NCBI GenBank assembly: GCA_963711595.1
Contig: CAVQER010000006.1
Coordinates: 1-64,000, forward strand
Origin: JAUSIF01 sp963711595
GTDB lineage: Bacteria; Pseudomonadota; Alphaproteobacteria; Rhizobiales; Xanthobacteraceae
Direction: 5' to 3'
DNA length: 64,000 nt
The position numbers were made by a program, and so were the translations under genes. Positions within the stretch are counted from its first letter, which is position 1, and each line of letters starts with the position of its first letter. This document shows, piece by piece, positions 41,074-49,794 of the stretch. A model generated the notes under the pieces. The model did no database searches. It saw only the letters and a program-made list of their open reading frames with translations, and was not told where the DNA came from.

Positions 41074-41263
41074 CACCCCCGTTCGCGGCGAACTGTTGCA
41101 ATCGGGGCCGTCGCCCGACCACTTTGGCGCGCCCTCGCAAGATCCAGACGTCTCACGCCGCTTTGAGGAAATTCCGACCGGTCTCCCCTAATCACGGGAA
41201 GCGGAAGGCGGCTCAAGTTTCCTAGTCAGTCCGACCAAGCTTCAAAAACCACAGGGGGCGCCC

Positions 41264-41431
41264 GTGAGGAACCATCGGCTGCTGAAGAGAGTCGGTGGCG
41301 CCATGGCAGAGCTGCTTAGGAGATCGGTCGCTGTCGTTGCGCGCCATAGCCGACACAGGACCGACCCGGTTCCCGAAGCTGCACCGATCTATACGGACAA
41401 GTGGTCGATTCAGAACGAAGTACACCCGTGA
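41264..41431 (+). CDS. Possible 55-residue small protein
   Basis: GTG start at 41264 with a strong ribosome site (CAGGGGGC) and 55 codons to TGA 41429-41431. Sequence begins MRNHRLLKRVGGAMAELLRR and ends TDKWSIQNEVHP, with mixed basic and polar character and no motif. The ribosome site is the main support; no homologue is recognised. It sits between the LuxR gene and the DUF1127 gene. It may be a real small gene or a chance ORF. Confidence 0.35.
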   Translation: MRNHRLLKRVGGAMAELLRRSVAVVARHSRHRTDPVPEAAPIYTDKWSIQNEVHP

Positions 41432-41546
41432 ACGCGCAGTCGCCCGCGTGATCCCGGATCGCGAGAAAAAGGCTGCGTCGGTGGCGAGACCGAACGGCGC
41501 TTCTTTGCCGGTCCGTCATGACAGAAAAAACGGATCGCCCGTATCG

Positions 41547-41768
41547 GTGCGCACGTCCCCATTGCGAACCTGCGTCGCGCGTGCGGCTGCGCCGATCGCG
41601 CGGTGGTGCCACCGCGCCTTCGAAGCAAGCCTCCGCCGTCACATTCTCCGACTCACCCGCAACATGCAGCTGCGCGAACTCGGCAAACTCGACGACCGGC
41701 AGCTGAAGGACATCGGCATTAGCCGCGACGAGGCCTGTCCGGATCGCGGACCGTGCAACCGGGAATGA
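41547..41768 (+). CDS. DUF1127 (YjiS-like) small protein
   Basis: About 73 residues from GTG 41547; the frame is open from 41295. The DUF1127 core is unmistakable: APIARWCHRAFEASLRRH followed by LRELGKLDDRQLKDIGISRD. In alphaproteobacteria such proteins are small, Arg-rich and often RNA-binding, involved in phosphate/carbon and stress control. The exact start is unsure: no strong ribosome site precedes 41547. It is convergent with the ferredoxin gene, 1 base away. Confidence 0.7.
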   Translation: MRTSPLRTCVARAAAPIARWCHRAFEASLRRHILRLTRNMQLRELGKLDDRQLKDIGISRDEACPDRGPCNRE

Positions 41769-41769
41769 G

Positions 41770-42090
41770 TCACCCCTGCTGCGAAGGCGTCCGCACGATA
41801 AGCCCGTCGAGTTCGTCGCTGACTTTGATCTGACAGGAAAGCCGCGAGGTCGGCTTAACGTCGAACGCGAAGTCGAGCATGTCCTCTTCCATCGGCGACG
41901 GCGGCCCGACCTTCGCACTCCAAGCTTCGTCAATGTGCACGTGACAGGTCGCGCACGAGCACGCGCCCCCGCATTCGGCGACAATGCCAGGCACGCTGTT
42001 GCGGATCGCCGTCTCCATGACGGTCGCACCGACTTCCGCATCGACGGTACGTTCGTTCCCGTCGTGCTCGATATAGGTGATCTTCGGCAT
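41770..42090 (-). CDS. [2Fe-2S] ferredoxin, adrenodoxin type
   Basis: 106 residues. Cluster ligands Cys40, Cys46, Cys49 and Cys86 read as C-x5-C-x2-C ... C, with an extra Cys44 in CGGACSCATC. Residues following (HVHIDEAWSAKVGP) and the C-terminal RLSCQIKVSDELDGL are typical of vertebrate-type/FdxB ferredoxins that serve P450s or iron-sulfur assembly. The P450 at 17047-18423 is a possible user. Electron transfer in the cytosol. Confidence 0.93.
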   Translation of the reverse strand: MPKITYIEHDGNERTVDAEVGATVMETAIRNSVPGIVAECGGACSCATCHVHIDEAWSAKVGPPSPMEEDMLDFAFDVKPTSRLSCQIKVSDELDGLIVRTPSQQG

Positions 42091-42154
42091 TCTCTCGCGT
42101 GGAAGGATTGTCGGGGACGCACCGTATATAGGTACGCTCTGCGAAAGGCGAGCG

Positions 42155-42496
42155 TTACCGCCGCGCGCTCATTCCCGCGATCGCAAGACGCACGACGGCG
42201 ACGAGCGCGGAAAGATGCGCGAGCGCGCCGCCGAAGCGTGTTTCATCGCCCACAACAGCTTCGACATCTGCCGCCGCTTTTGCCACCGCATTCGCTCCGA
42301 TACCCAGCGCGGCACCTTTCAGTGCGTGGGCCGCCTCCCGCCGCGCCCGAGAGTCTGTTGCAGTAGTGATGGCGGTAAGGAGCCGTTCCGACTGGGCGTC
42401 GAATAAGCCGAGCACCTCCCGAGCGAGCACCTCGTCCCCAAAGGTCGCCCGTTTCAGGTGCGCAAGGTCGATCGCCCCTGACCAAACGGCGTTCAC
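42155..42496 (-). CDS. Hpt-domain phosphotransfer protein
   Basis: About 113 residues from GTG 42496, chosen for its AGAGGAAAGA ribosome site; the frame is open a further 21 codons. Four-helix Hpt domain with phospho-acceptor His in REAAHALKGAALGIGANAVA (about residue 52). No kinase or receiver is attached, so it is a free phosphotransfer intermediate as in ChpT-like or PhyR-linked pathways. The window also encodes a SixA-like phosphatase that could reset such domains, which is speculation. Confidence 0.8.
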   Translation of the reverse strand: MNAVWSGAIDLAHLKRATFGDEVLAREVLGLFDAQSERLLTAITTATDSRARREAAHALKGAALGIGANAVAKAAADVEAVVGDETRFGGALAHLSALVAVVRLAIAGMSARR

Positions 42497-42658
42497 TTTC
42501 TCTTTCCTCTTGTTTCGATCCGGCACGTGCCAACTCCCTGGCTGAACGCAATTTCCCACTCGCCGGTAAACGGAGACTCAAGGTCCATCGGGGTCGTTTC
42601 GCTGCCGAATTTTTCCCGCTAGTCACAAGTCATTTCGCACTTTTCTGTGAGTTCCAGA

Positions 42659-42684
42659 GGAACTAGCAAGCCCCCGTAATTGTT
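42659..42684 (+). promoter_or_regulatory. Possible EcfG-type promoter, weaker match
   Basis: GGAAC (42659-42663), 17-base spacer, TGTT (42681-42684), 35 bases before the small gene at 42719. The -10 has T in place of the consensus C, so confidence is low compared with the other three sites. Confidence 0.35.
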
Positions 42685-42718
42685 AGGCAATCTGTACGAG
42701 TGTGTCGTGTGGGGGGCC

Positions 42719-42916
42719 ATGACTCCGGCGGAATACCGGTCACGCGCAGCGGCGTGCATGCGCATCGCAAATTCCCATCATGACGCGGACATGCGGCAGC
42801 GTTGGGTCGAGCTCGCTCGCCAGTGGCGCGCGCTCGCGGCGCAGGTCGAGGAAATGCGGCTCGGCGAATTCGAGCCGGATGAAGCGGCCGAAAGGCAACA
42901 CAAGATCGAAAAATGA
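42719..42916 (+). CDS. Small conserved hypothetical protein
   Basis: 65 residues from ATG 42719 (GGGGGG just upstream). Helical: MTPAEYRSRAAACMRIANSH then RWVELARQWRALAAQVEEMR. Proteins starting with the pattern P-x-E-Y-R-x-R-A-x-x-C-x-x-x-A are abundant and multi-copy in Bradyrhizobium-type genomes; their function is unknown. Probably cytosolic. Convergent with the next gene. Confidence 0.7.
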   Translation: MTPAEYRSRAAACMRIANSHHDADMRQRWVELARQWRALAAQVEEMRLGEFEPDEAAERQHKIEK

Positions 42917-42922
42917 CCGACC

Positions 42923-43225
42923 CTAACTCGCTGGCGGCCGCTCGTGGCCAAGCACGCGATAACCAGCCTCGGTTAGCCGGCACACCAACCAGTCCGGTTT
43001 GACAGGGTTTGCACCCCAGAGTTCGGCCCATCCGTGCGCAATGCAGGCCTCGATCGTCCTCCGCGGAATCTCGCGCCCAGCCTCGTCGAACAAAGGCAAC
43101 TTGCCTCCGGCCTCCCGCAAACCGCGCTCCAGATAGCGGCGCTGCGCTGCGCTCGGGCCGTCGGCAGACTCTGGCAAAATCGTGGCGCCGACCCCCTCCG
43201 ACCGTTCTGGTGCCTTGATTCCCAT
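42923..43225 (-). CDS. Conserved hypothetical protein
   Basis: 100 residues from ATG 43225; a start at 43285 is also possible. Features: SAAQRRYLERGLREAGGKLPLFD, a helix, IPRRTIEACIAHGWAELWG, and KPDWLVCRLTEAGYRVLG, which resemble winged-helix pieces of small rhizobial proteins of unknown function (helix EACIAHGWAE followed by a beta wing LVCRLTEAGYRVL). A MarR-like small DNA-binding fold is possible. No catalytic motif. Confidence 0.6.
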   Translation of the reverse strand: MGIKAPERSEGVGATILPESADGPSAAQRRYLERGLREAGGKLPLFDEAGREIPRRTIEACIAHGWAELWGANPVKPDWLVCRLTEAGYRVLGHERPPAS

Positions 43226-43479
43226 GGTGAACAAGTCGTTAACGATGTTTCGAAAGCTGGACCGATCGGCGTTCCCCGCTCGCATCGGTCGGGATAGGAT
43301 ATCCGAGCGGTGGACGGGTGTCCCGGCAATCCTGCGTGAGCTGGGTTGCCGTGGCTCAAAAATTGGCAGCGGGCGGGGTCGTACCAGGCGCCTCCGTCAC
43401 AACGATCCGGCCATTGCTTGCGGCCCGAGCGGCGTTCCGCCGATCGTGGTTCAGCGTACGGCCCGGAGGCGCGGTCCAT

Positions 43480-46400
43480 ATGGCGAAGACTCCCAGGAAG
43501 GCTCAGGACCCGACGCAGGCAGCGCTGTCAGCGATCGAGGAAGCGCTTCAGATCGGCGGAGAAACTTCGGAAGCCGAATCCGCGAAGGACAAGATTGCCG
43601 CTGACGACGCGCGCCGCACGGCGCGTGACATCAATGTGACGCCGGTCACGCCGAGCGCGATCCTGGAAGAGCAAGCCGGTCCACGCCGCCGCCCCTCGGG
43701 GCGCCGCTTCGAGCGCGCCGCGCATTCGCCCGCGAACGACGATCGCCAAACGGTGGGACAGATTCTCTCGGTGCTTCACACGCGTCCTTCGCGCACGCCC
43801 TACATCATCGCCGCTGTCGCCGCCGCATGGTGGGTCGTCATGGCGGTGCTGATCGGTTACTCGCGCGCTTATCAGGACATCGCGCAGACCAGCGGCATGA
43901 TGGATCTGCTCGACCTTCCGTATTTCTGGTTGTTCTTCGCGACGCTCGTTCTTCCCCCGATCCTGTTCTTCCTTTTCGCGGCAATGGTCCGACGCACGCA
44001 GGAAATGCGTCTCGTCTCGCGCGCCATGACCGAAGTGACGCTGCGGCTTGCAGAGCCGGAAGGCGTTTCCACCGATGCGATCGTGAGTGTCAGCCAGGCG
44101 ATCCGCCGCGAGGTCGCGGCACTCGGCGACGGTATCGAACGCGCGATCGCGCGCGCGTCGGAACTTGAAACCATGGTGCGCAACGAGGTCGCGACTCTCG
44201 AGCGTGCCTATGACGAGAACGAGCTGCGCGTGCGTGCACTCGTCGACGAGTTGCAGAGCGAGCGCGACGCGATCGTTTCCCACGGCACGCGCCTGCGCGA
44301 AGCGATCGGCGGTGCGCACGAGAATTTCAGCTTCGACGTGGAAGGCGTCACCAACCGCATCGACAGCACCCTCGCCGAGGCGACCGACCGCATCAACACG
44401 GCCCTGAACGACGCCGGTAATCGCGTGAGCGAGAATTTCCTCGCACAGGCGGAATCGGCGCGCGCCCAGGTCGCCGCGGCAAGCGACATCGTCATCGAGA
44501 CTTTCAGCGGCCGCGGAAACGAACTTTCCGAGCGCCTCGCGCAGATCGGCCTCGAGGTCGCGAACGGCCTCGACTCCCGCACGGCACGTCTCACCGAGGC
44601 CATGAACGCCTCGATGGAGAAGATTACCGACACGATCGTCTTCAAGGGCAACGAAGTACATGACGTTCTCACCGCACGCCTGACCGCGGCCGAAGACGGC
44701 ATCGCACAGCGCGGCAATGAGATCGCCGAGCGCATTGAAGTGGAAAGCGCCACGCTGGCCCGCCGCCTCACCGAAGGCCTTCAGGGCTTCGACAACACCG
44801 TTAAGGTTCACGGCACCGGGCTGATCGAGCAGGTACAGCAGTCGATCCAGGTGCTGAATGAGCAGACGCGTACTACGCTCACGGGTCTCGACGACCGCAC
44901 CGTCGCCAAGATGCGTGAAACCACCGACGCGATCGACAGCCGAATTCAGCGGATCGAGCAAACGATCGATTCCCGCACGCAGACCCTCAACGAAACGCTG
45001 GCGAATCGCACGCTTGAGCTGGCGCGCACGATTTCCGACAGCTCGAAGATTGCGAGCGACGCCGTCGACAAGACCGTTGCGGGCATGGGCGAGTACTTCG
45101 CGACGAAAGCGCAGGAGATTGCCGTCACCATTTCCGATCGCGCGGAGGCCGTCGACCAGACCCTCGGCAAGCGCGCGCTCGAGATGACCGAGACCCTGGA
45201 CAGCCGCATCCAGCGCTTCGAGGACAAGGTCGCGAACAAGCTCGTCAGCATCACCGAGACGATCGAGAACTCGCGGCATCGCCCTCACCGAGAACCTTGC
45301 CACCAAGGTAGACGAGGTCACGCTGAACCTGCGCACCGGCGCGGCCGAGGTCGAGCAGTCCCTCACCCAGATCGGCGAGCAGATGACGAAGACGCTCGTC
45401 GAACGCATGGGCGAAGCGGTACGCGGGTTCGCCGACCAGACGACCCAGATCGTGGCGTCCCACGACGCGCTACGCGAGAACGTTATCGGGTCGCTCGACA
45501 AGCTGCGGGAGTCGAACACCCTGTTCAAAGGACTGCTCGTCAACGTCACCGAGACGCTCGAGCCGCTGGAAAGCAACGTCGCCAAGCGCGTCGCTGGCCT
45601 GCAGAGCGCAATGGAAAATACGGTCAGCTCGACTCGCACCACGGTCGACTGGATCGACAACCAGATGCACGAGTTGCGCAACATCTCCGGCGGCGTGCTG
45701 CGCGATCTGTCCGCCCTCACTCAGCGCTTCGAGGGCCAGGGCCGCTACATCGCCACGGTGGCCGAGACGCTCGCCGAGACCCATGGCCGCATCGACCAGT
45801 CGCTGGTCGACCGCCGCGATGCTCTCGAACAGATCATCAACATGCTCGCCGACCGTACCGCGGCGATCGAGGAGAACTTCGGTAGCCGCTCGCAGCAGAT
45901 CGGCGAGCGCCTCGCCGCGTTCAACCGCTTGCTGCAGGAGTCGCTGCAGGCCGCCGAAGCGCGCGCCCACGAGATCGCGCGCCACGTCGCCAACTCGACG
46001 AACCAGATCACGCTCACGATCAACAAGCAGCACGAAACCATCCGCAACGCCTATTCCGAGGAGCGCGGCCGCACAGCCACCGCCCTCAAGTCGACCTATG
46101 AAGAGTCGATGGATGAGATGAAGCAGATGTTCACCGAGCTGCAGGAGCGCTTCACCGACACCGCGCGCGAAGTACGCGAGGTGGCGCAGGAAGTGCAGGG
46201 CTCGCTGGAACAGACGCGCATCGAGCTCAAGCGCGGCGTACTCGAGCTGCCGCACGAGACGCGCGAGAGCGCCGAAGCGATGCGCCGCGTGGTTGCCGAT
46301 CAGTTGAAGGCGCTTTCCGAGCTCAACGAGATCGTCAGCCGTCATGCCCGCGATATCGAAGTCGTGGAACCCGCCCGTGCCGAGCAAGCGGGTGCGCGCT

Positions 46401-46954
46401 ACGCGGGCCAGGAGGTGCAGCGCGCCGCCGCACCGCGCGGCGAGCCGATCGAATTCCGCCGTCCGCGCCAGGCCGAGCAGCGTCGGGCGCCTCCCCGCGA
46501 GGTGCCCGCCCGTGAACGCGATGAAGGCGATCGCGGCGGCTGGCTGACCGATCTCCTCGTGCGCTCGAAGGGCGACGAGGAGGAAGAGCGCGGCAACGGT
46601 TCGTCGTTGCAGGGGATCGAGTCCCTCGACTCGCTCTCTGTCGACATCGCGCGCATGATCGATCACGACGCGGCGGTGGAGCTATGGGACCGTCACCAGC
46701 GCGGCGAGCGCAACGTGTTCACCCGCCGTCTCTACACGGCGCAGGGGCAGAAGACCTTCGACGAGATCCGCCGCCGCTACCGCAAGAGCGACGACTTCCG
46801 CGAGACGGTCGACCGTTACATCGACGAGTTCGAGCGATTGCTCGAACAGGTATCGCGCGACGACCGCGGCCAGGTGCTGTCGAAGACATACCTCACCTCC
46901 GACACCGGCAAGGTCTACACGCTGCTCGCGCACGCGTCTGGGCGATTGAATTGA
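43480..46954 (+). pseudogene. Large two-TM coiled-coil envelope protein, interrupted by a frameshift near 45274
   Basis: About 1,157 residues if the frame is restored. ATG 43480 (GGAGG 11 bases upstream) starts MAKTPRKAQDPTQAALSAIEE. Two membrane helices occur near residues 109-127 (IIAAVAAAWWVVMAVLIGYS) and 146-170 (FWLFFATLVLPPILFFLFAA). The rest is long coiled coil with heptad-like repeats (IDSRIQRIEQTIDSRTQTLN) reminiscent of apolipoprotein-like repeat regions, ending in a conserved globular domain (IARMIDHDAAVELWDRHQRG ... RRRYRKSDDFRETVDRYIDEF). The upstream frame runs to 45273 (IENS) and the downstream frame resumes at 45275 (GIALTENLATKVDEV); removing one base restores one ORF. Either a real mutation or a sequence error. 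Confidence 0.75.
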
Positions 46955-46967
46955 CGCGAAGCGTCAT

Positions 46968-47093
46968 ATCCCGGACGCGGCGCAGCGCGAAGCGCTAGCG
47001 AAGCGGTGCGCTGCAGATCCGGGATCGCGGGCCCCGATTCTGAGCACGGTCCCGGGTCAGCAGCGCAACACTCCGTGCTGCGCTGCGCCCGGG
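46968..47093. repeat. Intergenic repeat element with two large stem-loops
   Basis: A GC-rich block after the coiled-coil gene. First stem: ATCCCGGA (46968-46975) with TCCGGGAT (47018-47025) and inner GCAGCGC (46982-46988) with GCGCTGC (47008-47014). Second stem: CCCGGG (47051-47056) with CCCGGG (47088-47093) and GCAGCGCA (47060-47067) with TGCGCTGC (47079-47086). A small hairpin TGACGC-GAA-GCGTCA (46952-46966) precedes it and includes the stop codon. The composition matches the dispersed palindromic elements common in Bradyrhizobium-type genomes. Confidence 0.6.
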
Positions 47094-47101
47094 ACGACAA
47101 T

Positions 47102-47596
47102 TTAAAGATACGCGATCAACCTGCCGATCGTCGGCACCGCGAGCCAGATCGCGACCGAGGCGATCACTTGCGCGCGGCCCAGACCCGGAGGATCGGCGTC
47201 CCAGCCCGCGGTCTTCCCCTCCCACTTCATGCGGAACAGCACGGCGTTCGCGAGGCCCAGCACGACGAGCGCAAGCTTGATCTGCAACAGAGAATTGGCC
47301 GCGAGCGGCCCAGCATCCGCGATGAACAGGATCAGTCCCCCGGGCACGAGAAGCAAGATGCCCGCGATCGCGAGCGGCGTAAGCAGTCGCGACGCAGCCT
47401 CGACCGACACGTGCCTGCGCCCGAATCCGAGGAACCGGAAATCAAGCGCGAGAATCGAGCCGACGAGCAGCGCCATCCCGAGCACATGGATCACGTTGCC
47501 GAACGGGTAGATCCAGGTCGAATGCCGGATCGCGACCCCAAGTCCCGAGTTCTGCAGCGCAACCGCCCAAAGCGGCCAGTTGTCCGCTGCTTCCAT
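47102..47596 (-). CDS. Membrane protein, DUF6644-like
   Basis: 164 residues, four hydrophobic helices (about 31-51, 72-92, 101-120 and 140-162). Motifs PFGNVIHVLGMALLVGSILA and PLAIAGILLLVPGGLILFIAD are typical of small membrane proteins encoded with DUF6152 partners; His residues (IRHSTWIYP, NVIHVLG) could bind haem or metal as in cytochrome b561-like folds. The gene overlaps the stop of its upstream partner by 1 base, so they form an operon. Confidence 0.75.
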   Translation of the reverse strand: MEAADNWPLWAVALQNSGLGVAIRHSTWIYPFGNVIHVLGMALLVGSILALDFRFLGFGRRHVSVEAASRLLTPLAIAGILLLVPGGLILFIADAGPLAANSLLQIKLALVVLGLANAVLFRMKWEGKTAGWDADPPGLGRAQVIASVAIWLAVPTIGRLIAYL

Positions 47597-47946
47597 CAGC
47601 GCATCTCGATGACGCGGCTGCCGACCGTGACGCGCTCCGCGCGCATTTCATTCTGCCGCACGGTGCTTGGATAGCCCTCAGCCTTGATGCGCTTCCCGAC
47701 CTCGACGTCCTCGCGCTGCAATCCGCGCGATTGCATCCGGGACGGCGGCGCAAGCGTCGCCGTCCAGCGCACGCCTTCGCGCATGATCACGAGTTCGCCG
47801 TGGGGAAATTCGTAGGCCAATTCAAGGATTGGACCATCGAGCACGACAGTCTTGCTCGCGTCGTAGCTGCCCCACCCGTGGTGGGCCGCCGCACCGCCGG
47901 CCGCAAGCAAAGCGACGATCGCGACGCCGGACCAGATCAAGCGCAT
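47596..47946 (-). CDS. DUF6152 family secreted protein
   Basis: 116 residues with a signal peptide ending GGAAAHH (about 1-22). The segment HHGWGSYDASKTVVLDG and the downstream VIMREGVRWTATLAPPSRMQSRG mark DUF6152. The mature protein starts with two His, a possible metal site. It is cotranscribed with the DUF6644-like membrane protein, as usual for the pair; copper handling is sometimes suggested for such pairs, but not established. Confidence 0.8.
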   Translation of the reverse strand: MRLIWSGVAIVALLAAGGAAAHHGWGSYDASKTVVLDGPILELAYEFPHGELVIMREGVRWTATLAPPSRMQSRGLQREDVEVGKRIKAEGYPSTVRQNEMRAERVTVGSRVIEMR

Positions 47947-48019
47947 GGGATGTTCCTCGGACTATGCACCCGCGAATGGAGGTTAGATCGAATTTTCTGT
48001 GTTGGAAACTCTGCAAGTC

Positions 48020-48147
48020 ATGGCCGGGCTTGTCCCGGCCATCCACGCCTTAAGCCGACGCACGGCCGGAAGGCGTGGATGCCACCCAAACTCGGCTGTT
48101 GCCGAGTTTGGCCAATCAATACTGCGAGCCGGGTCCAACCGGCTCGC
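48020..48147. repeat. Mosaic repeat of four inverted repeats in the intergenic spacer
   Basis: Four inverted repeats follow one another between the DUF6152 gene and the lipoprotein gene: ATGGCCGGG / CCCGGCCAT (48020-48042, 9 pairs), CATCCACGCCTT / AAGGCGTGGATG (48040-48051 with 48070-48081, 12 pairs, overlapping the first), CCAAACTCGGC / GCCGAGTTTGG (48086-48111, 11 pairs, loop TGTT) and GCGAGCCGG / CCGGCTCGC (48124-48147, 9 pairs). The first block resembles a repeat class seen widely in Rhizobiales. The first two stems are mutually exclusive. The rest of 47947-48207 shows no gene. Confidence 0.7.
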
Positions 48148-48207
48148 TGACAAGCGCGGGCATGACAACTCAATTCACCGCCGAACGGTAACGCAGTTTT
48201 GAGCCGC

Positions 48208-48810
48208 TCAAATCTTAGGCGCGGTCCACCGCACAAGATCGATCAGCACGATGCCGAATGCGTGGTTGATCGCAGCCGTCGCTGAAGGTCCATCGACGGA
48301 TTTCGTCTCTGCCCGCGCGGTAAATACCTGCGAAGCGACAACCCAATTCGTGCGCTCATTCACGATACGCACCGATATCTCAACGAGCGCTATCGGACTA
48401 TCCCCGACATGCACCCCGAACTCGCGCAGTTCGGTGTCGAGCACGAAATCGCTGCGGAGCGTGTCGCTGCTGCCGCGCGGCACGGCACGCACCCGTTTGC
48501 TGTACTCGAATGCCTGGACGATCCGCGCCTGCACGATGCGTGGCAGACGATCGGCCCAACGCGCCCCGGAGAGGTAGTTGATCTCGCCAGGTGTCGGCTG
48601 AATCACGACCCGCTCACTGTCGAGTGCGCGCAGAGCGGTTGGAAGCGCGACCGCGATCGTGCCGCGCGAAGAGCGGATATCGCCGTATTCCTGCGGCGAT
48701 GCGAGCTCGAATGTCTGCAAGCCGCCGTCGCCCGCGCACGCGGCGAGCGCGAACGCAGTCAGAAGCGCGGGCAGAATGCCCGCTCGTCGACGATACTCGG
48801 TACTTGGCAC
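48208..48810 (-). CDS. ABC-type transport auxiliary lipoprotein (PqiC-like)
   Basis: 200 residues. The N-terminus carries a lipobox (ALAACAGD, Cys near residue 25) for outer-membrane or periplasmic anchoring. Blocks SERVVIQPTPGEINYLSGARW and NHAFGIVLIDLVRW follow DUF330 proteins that accompany MCE/Mla lipid-transfer systems. It is the last gene of the operon mlaE-mlaF-mlaD-lipoprotein. It presumably acts as the outer-membrane end of the phospholipid path. Confidence 0.85.
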   Translation of the reverse strand: MPSTEYRRRAGILPALLTAFALAACAGDGGLQTFELASPQEYGDIRSSRGTIAVALPTALRALDSERVVIQPTPGEINYLSGARWADRLPRIVQARIVQAFEYSKRVRAVPRGSSDTLRSDFVLDTELREFGVHVGDSPIALVEISVRIVNERTNWVVASQVFTARAETKSVDGPSATAAINHAFGIVLIDLVRWTAPKI

Positions 48811-48847
48811 ACGTACCCCCCGGCCTCACGGGCTCGTGCGAAGCGAA

Positions 48848-49775
48848 CTAGCGTGGCTGATATTCGGGAACGCCCCCCGCGCTGCTCGCACCGCCGCCAA
48901 ACAGAAACTGTCCTGGATTTCGTTCAAGATTGCGCACGACGCGCTCGATCTCGCCCACCGTGCGCCGCGCGTCGACCGCAAGCGAGTGATATTCCTTCAC
49001 CGTACTCGGTGCCGTCTTTGCGAGGGCGTCGGCAAGCTCGCGCACGGATTTTGCCGCCGCTGACGCGTTCGCCATGAAGCCTTGACTGTCCTTATTGCCG
49101 GTAAAGCCCTCGACCGCTGCGAGCACCCCATCGAAACGGTCAGCCATCTTGTTGAGCTTGGCCGCGAGCTGCGCGGCGTTGGAGATCAGCGCGTCCGCGT
49201 CCCCCGAACGCGCCGAAAGAACGCTCGTGAACGTTGAGATGTCCTTGATCGCCTGGTCGAGCCGCTCTTCGTTGTCGCCGAGCAGCCGGTCGATGCGGGC
49301 GGCGATCGAGTCGAACTCGGCCCATGATCTGCTTCGCGCCGGACATGAGGTCCGCCATTTGCCCGCCCTCGGCGAGGATGCGCGGCAAGGCGCCGGTCTG
49401 GGCGACCAGCGGCGGTGCATCCGCCCGGCCGCCGCTCATGGCGACGGAGGCAATGCCGGTCAGACCCTGATACTCGAGACTCGCGCGCGTGTCGGAACGG
49501 ATCGGCACGCCGGTCGCGATGCTCACTGTGACGGAAACCTTGCGCGGATCGTTGCGGTCGAGCTTGAGCGCCGCGACTTCGCCGACTCGGATCCCGTTGA
49601 AATTGACGGGCGCGCCCGGCCGCAACCCCGAAACCGAGGCGTCGAATATGATCTCGTAATTCGATCGCCCTCCCATGTCCCCGACACGCTCGATCCACCA
49701 GACGAATGCGAACGCGCCGAACACCACGGCGAGGGTGAAGATACCGATGAGTACGTAATTTGCCCGAGTTTCCAT
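48848..49775 (-). pseudogene. mlaD: MlaD/MCE-family phospholipid-binding protein, one-base frameshift near 49320
   Basis: The start at 49775 gives TM helix NYVLIGIFTLAVVFGAFAFV and an MCE domain (VSGLRPGAPVNFNGIRVGEV ... EYQGLTGIASVAMSGG). The frame breaks after KQIMG: a one-base insertion within 49319-49323 (GGCCC on the plus strand). The second frame continues EFDSIAARIDRLLGDN to 48848 (QPR end), carrying the long helical C-terminal extension. Restored length is about 308 residues. MlaD binds phospholipids in the periplasm and connects to MlaEF. The operon around it is intact, so a sequence error is possible. Confidence 0.8.
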
Positions 49776-49794
49776 GACTGTATCCGACCGTCCT

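Noticed and set aside
41082..41100. Direct repeat of CCCGTTCGCGGC around the LuxR stop codon
   Set aside because: A single 12-base duplication without flanking symmetry; likely chance or a small slippage event.
42923..43285. Longer reading of the hypothetical gene from 43285
   Set aside because: Neither start has a good ribosome site; the shorter form keeps the predicted fold. It is left as an alternative.
43528..45720. 730-codon open frame on the minus strand opposite the coiled-coil gene
   Set aside because: It mirrors a GC-rich coiled-coil gene, has no recognisable domain, and the plus-strand frame shows membrane helices and heptads. Antisense shadows of this length are common at this GC level.
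45470..46666. 398-codon minus-strand frame opposite the second half of the coiled-coil gene
   Set aside because: Same shadow effect; no domain.
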